A stretch of DNA of 15,461 bases from NCBI GenBank assembly GCA_030040865.1, contig JASHSX010000176.1, positions 1 through 15,461 of the forward strand. Direction: 5' to 3'. Source of the stretch: Thermoplasmata archaeon (GTDB lineage: Archaea > Thermoplasmatota > Thermoplasmata > Lutacidiplasmatales > UBA184). A model generated the notes under the pieces. That model did not search any database and had not been told where the DNA came from. It was given only the letters and a program-made list of their open reading frames with translations. Position numbers and translations under genes: made by a program. Below are positions 14,374-15,461 of the stretch, piece after piece; the first letter of the stretch is position 1; each line of letters starts with the position of its first letter.

Positions 14374-15435
14374 GTGGACCTGGCCGCGCTGTACCGTTAC
14401 CTTCCCCGGTTGGAGCGGGAACTCCGCAGCTCGTACCGTCGGGGGGGACGGACCGCCCCCGCCAGCGTACGGGCCTATGTGCACCGCAACGAGGAGTTCA
14501 CGCTCCGGGGCGGCAAGCGCTTCCGGGCGGTCCTCGTGCTGGCGGGCTACCACGTCGCGAGCGGTCGTCGGCCGGACCCGGCCCTGTCGGCGGCCGCGGC
14601 GCTAGAGCACTTTCAGAGCTGGATGCTCATCCACGACGACATTATCGACCACTCGGAACAGCGCCGCGGGGGACCGACCGTCCACCGCGACCTCGCCGGG
14701 GCGCACCGGGCGGAGGGGCTCGGCGGTTCGAGCGAGGAGTTCGGGATCGGGATGGGGATCACGCTCGGCGATCTCGAGGAGCCGTACACCGTCGAGGCGA
14801 TCGCCGCGACGCGCGCGACGCCCGCCGCGCGGCTGGCCGCGCTCTCGGAGTACGTCCGGATGACGCGCCTCACGGCGTTCGGACAGCTCCTTGACATCCG
14901 CAATGGCACGCTCGATCCGGGCCGCGTGAGCGAGGCGGACGTCCTGGACGTGCACCGGCTCAAGTCCGCGCTTTACACCGTCGTCGGGCCGCTGCGCCTC
15001 GGGGCGACGCTGGCCGGCGGTTCCCCGACGCTCCTCAACGACCTGGAATCGATCGGGGTCGACCTCGGGGTAGCGTTCCAGCTGAGGGACGATGTCCTCG
15101 GCACCGGCTTCGATGCGGATCAGAGCGGCAAGAGCTCGAACGACCTCGTGGAGGGAAAGCGGACCCTGCTCGTCGTGAAGGCGTGGCAGGACGGCACCGA
15201 GGCCGACCGAACGCGACTCGCGCGCGTCCTCGGGAATCCGGGCGCTCCGCCGGAGGACGTGGAGCGCGCCCGCGAGGTGATCCGTGCCACGGGGAGCCTC
15301 GCGTACTCGGAGTCCCGGATCGAGGCACTCACGGCTCGGGCGATGCGACGGCTCGACGTCAGCCGGGCGATCCGGTCCTCCGCCAAGCCGCTCGTCCGTG
15401 AGATCGCGGACCGGCTGGTCCGCCGCAGCGCCTGA
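14374..15435 (+). CDS. idsA: Polyprenyl synthetase, geranylgeranyl/farnesyl diphosphate synthase type
   Basis: This 353-residue trans-prenyltransferase extends allylic diphosphates with isopentenyl diphosphate, in archaea giving the C20 precursor of membrane lipids. Key sites are GGKRFR (46-51), the first Asp-rich motif DDIID (88-92) followed by the Arg pair at 97-98 and GPTVH, KSALYTVVGPLRLG with Lys197, the second Asp-rich motif DD (239-240) followed by V-L-G rather than xxD, and GKSSNDLVEGKRTLLV (252-267). A Gly at the last position of the second motif is common in archaeal and actinobacterial enzymes. Trp83, the fifth residue before the first motif, is bulky, which in this family limits chain length and suggests a C15 or C20 product. 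The GTG start lies about 28 nt after the TATA centre, so the mRNA is probably leaderless. Confidence 0.95.
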   Translation: MDLAALYRYLPRLERELRSSYRRGGRTAPASVRAYVHRNEEFTLRGGKRFRAVLVLAGYHVASGRRPDPALSAAAALEHFQSWMLIHDDIIDHSEQRRGGPTVHRDLAGAHRAEGLGGSSEEFGIGMGITLGDLEEPYTVEAIAATRATPAARLAALSEYVRMTRLTAFGQLLDIRNGTLDPGRVSEADVLDVHRLKSALYTVVGPLRLGATLAGGSPTLLNDLESIGVDLGVAFQLRDDVLGTGFDADQSGKSSNDLVEGKRTLLVVKAWQDGTEADRTRLARVLGNPGAPPEDVERAREVIRATGSLAYSESRIEALTARAMRRLDVSRAIRSSAKPLVREIADRLVRRSA

Positions 15436-15461
15436 CCCCGGTTACGGTTCGGGTTCGGCGG

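Noticed and set aside
14320..14553. N-terminal extension of the TPR protein by 78 codons
   Set aside because: It would start upstream of the shared TATA box and run through the beginning of the prenyl synthase gene in antisense.
14374..15435. Second Asp-rich motif of the prenyl synthase lacking its last Asp (DDVLG) as a sign of inactivation
   Set aside because: DDxxG is common in active archaeal and actinobacterial enzymes, and all other catalytic motifs are intact.
1..15461. CRISPR array, insertion sequence or known defence system
   Set aside because: No spaced short repeats, transposase, or defence-type nuclease/helicase genes were found on either strand.

Overview
The window looks like a chromosomal segment of a G+C-rich (about two thirds by eye) archaeon of the Thermoplasmata, probably an uncultured soil or sediment lineage. 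This is inferred from several signs: leaderless genes with a TATA-like box about 27 nt before the start codon, a tRNA gene without encoded CCA, an archaeal-type short-chain prenyl synthase, a flavin-binding dodecin, a two-helix-turn-helix regulator, and a secreted kelch protein with the 'SGLASGTAWSVTV'-type repeats common in Thermoplasmata surface proteins. No taxonomic marker settles the exact order.

Layout. Positions 1-687 (+) hold the C-terminal half of a DHA2-type drug/metabolite exporter cut by the window edge. It converges with a minus-strand block: a small SAM methyltransferase (703-1239, true start unclear), dodecin (1355-1567), a second SAM methyltransferase (1762-2622), a membrane-anchored protein with an eight-cysteine C-terminal zinc module (2679-3947), and a secreted kelch/repeat protein (4182-6083). 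Divergent from the kelch gene, across a 411-bp intergenic region, is a leaderless transcriptional regulator (6495-7448, +). After a 316-bp gap with a strong hairpin comes a second large secreted protein built of cysteine-bearing Ig/IPT-like modules (7765-10353, +), whose last two modules are near-identical 297-bp tandem repeats. A tRNA-Gln(TTG) gene (10459-10531, -) follows.

The right third is a tight minus-strand gene run: TPR protein (13216-14319), cobalamin-binding-like protein (12272-13183), M50 membrane zinc protease (11559-12275) and MBL-fold hydrolase (10619-11551). Gaps are 32 nt, a 4-nt ATGA overlap and 7 nt, so an operon is likely. Divergent from it is a GGPP-synthase-type prenyltransferase (14374-15435, +). 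One near-symmetric TATA element at 14341-14350 sits about 27-28 nt from both start codons and appears to drive both transcripts without leaders.

I see no CRISPR array, insertion sequence, phage gene or classical defence system. The most interesting points are the shared bidirectional TATA element, the regulator between two surface-protein genes, the membrane zinc-module protein of unknown role, the BtuF-like/M50/MBL operon, and the recently duplicated surface-protein module.
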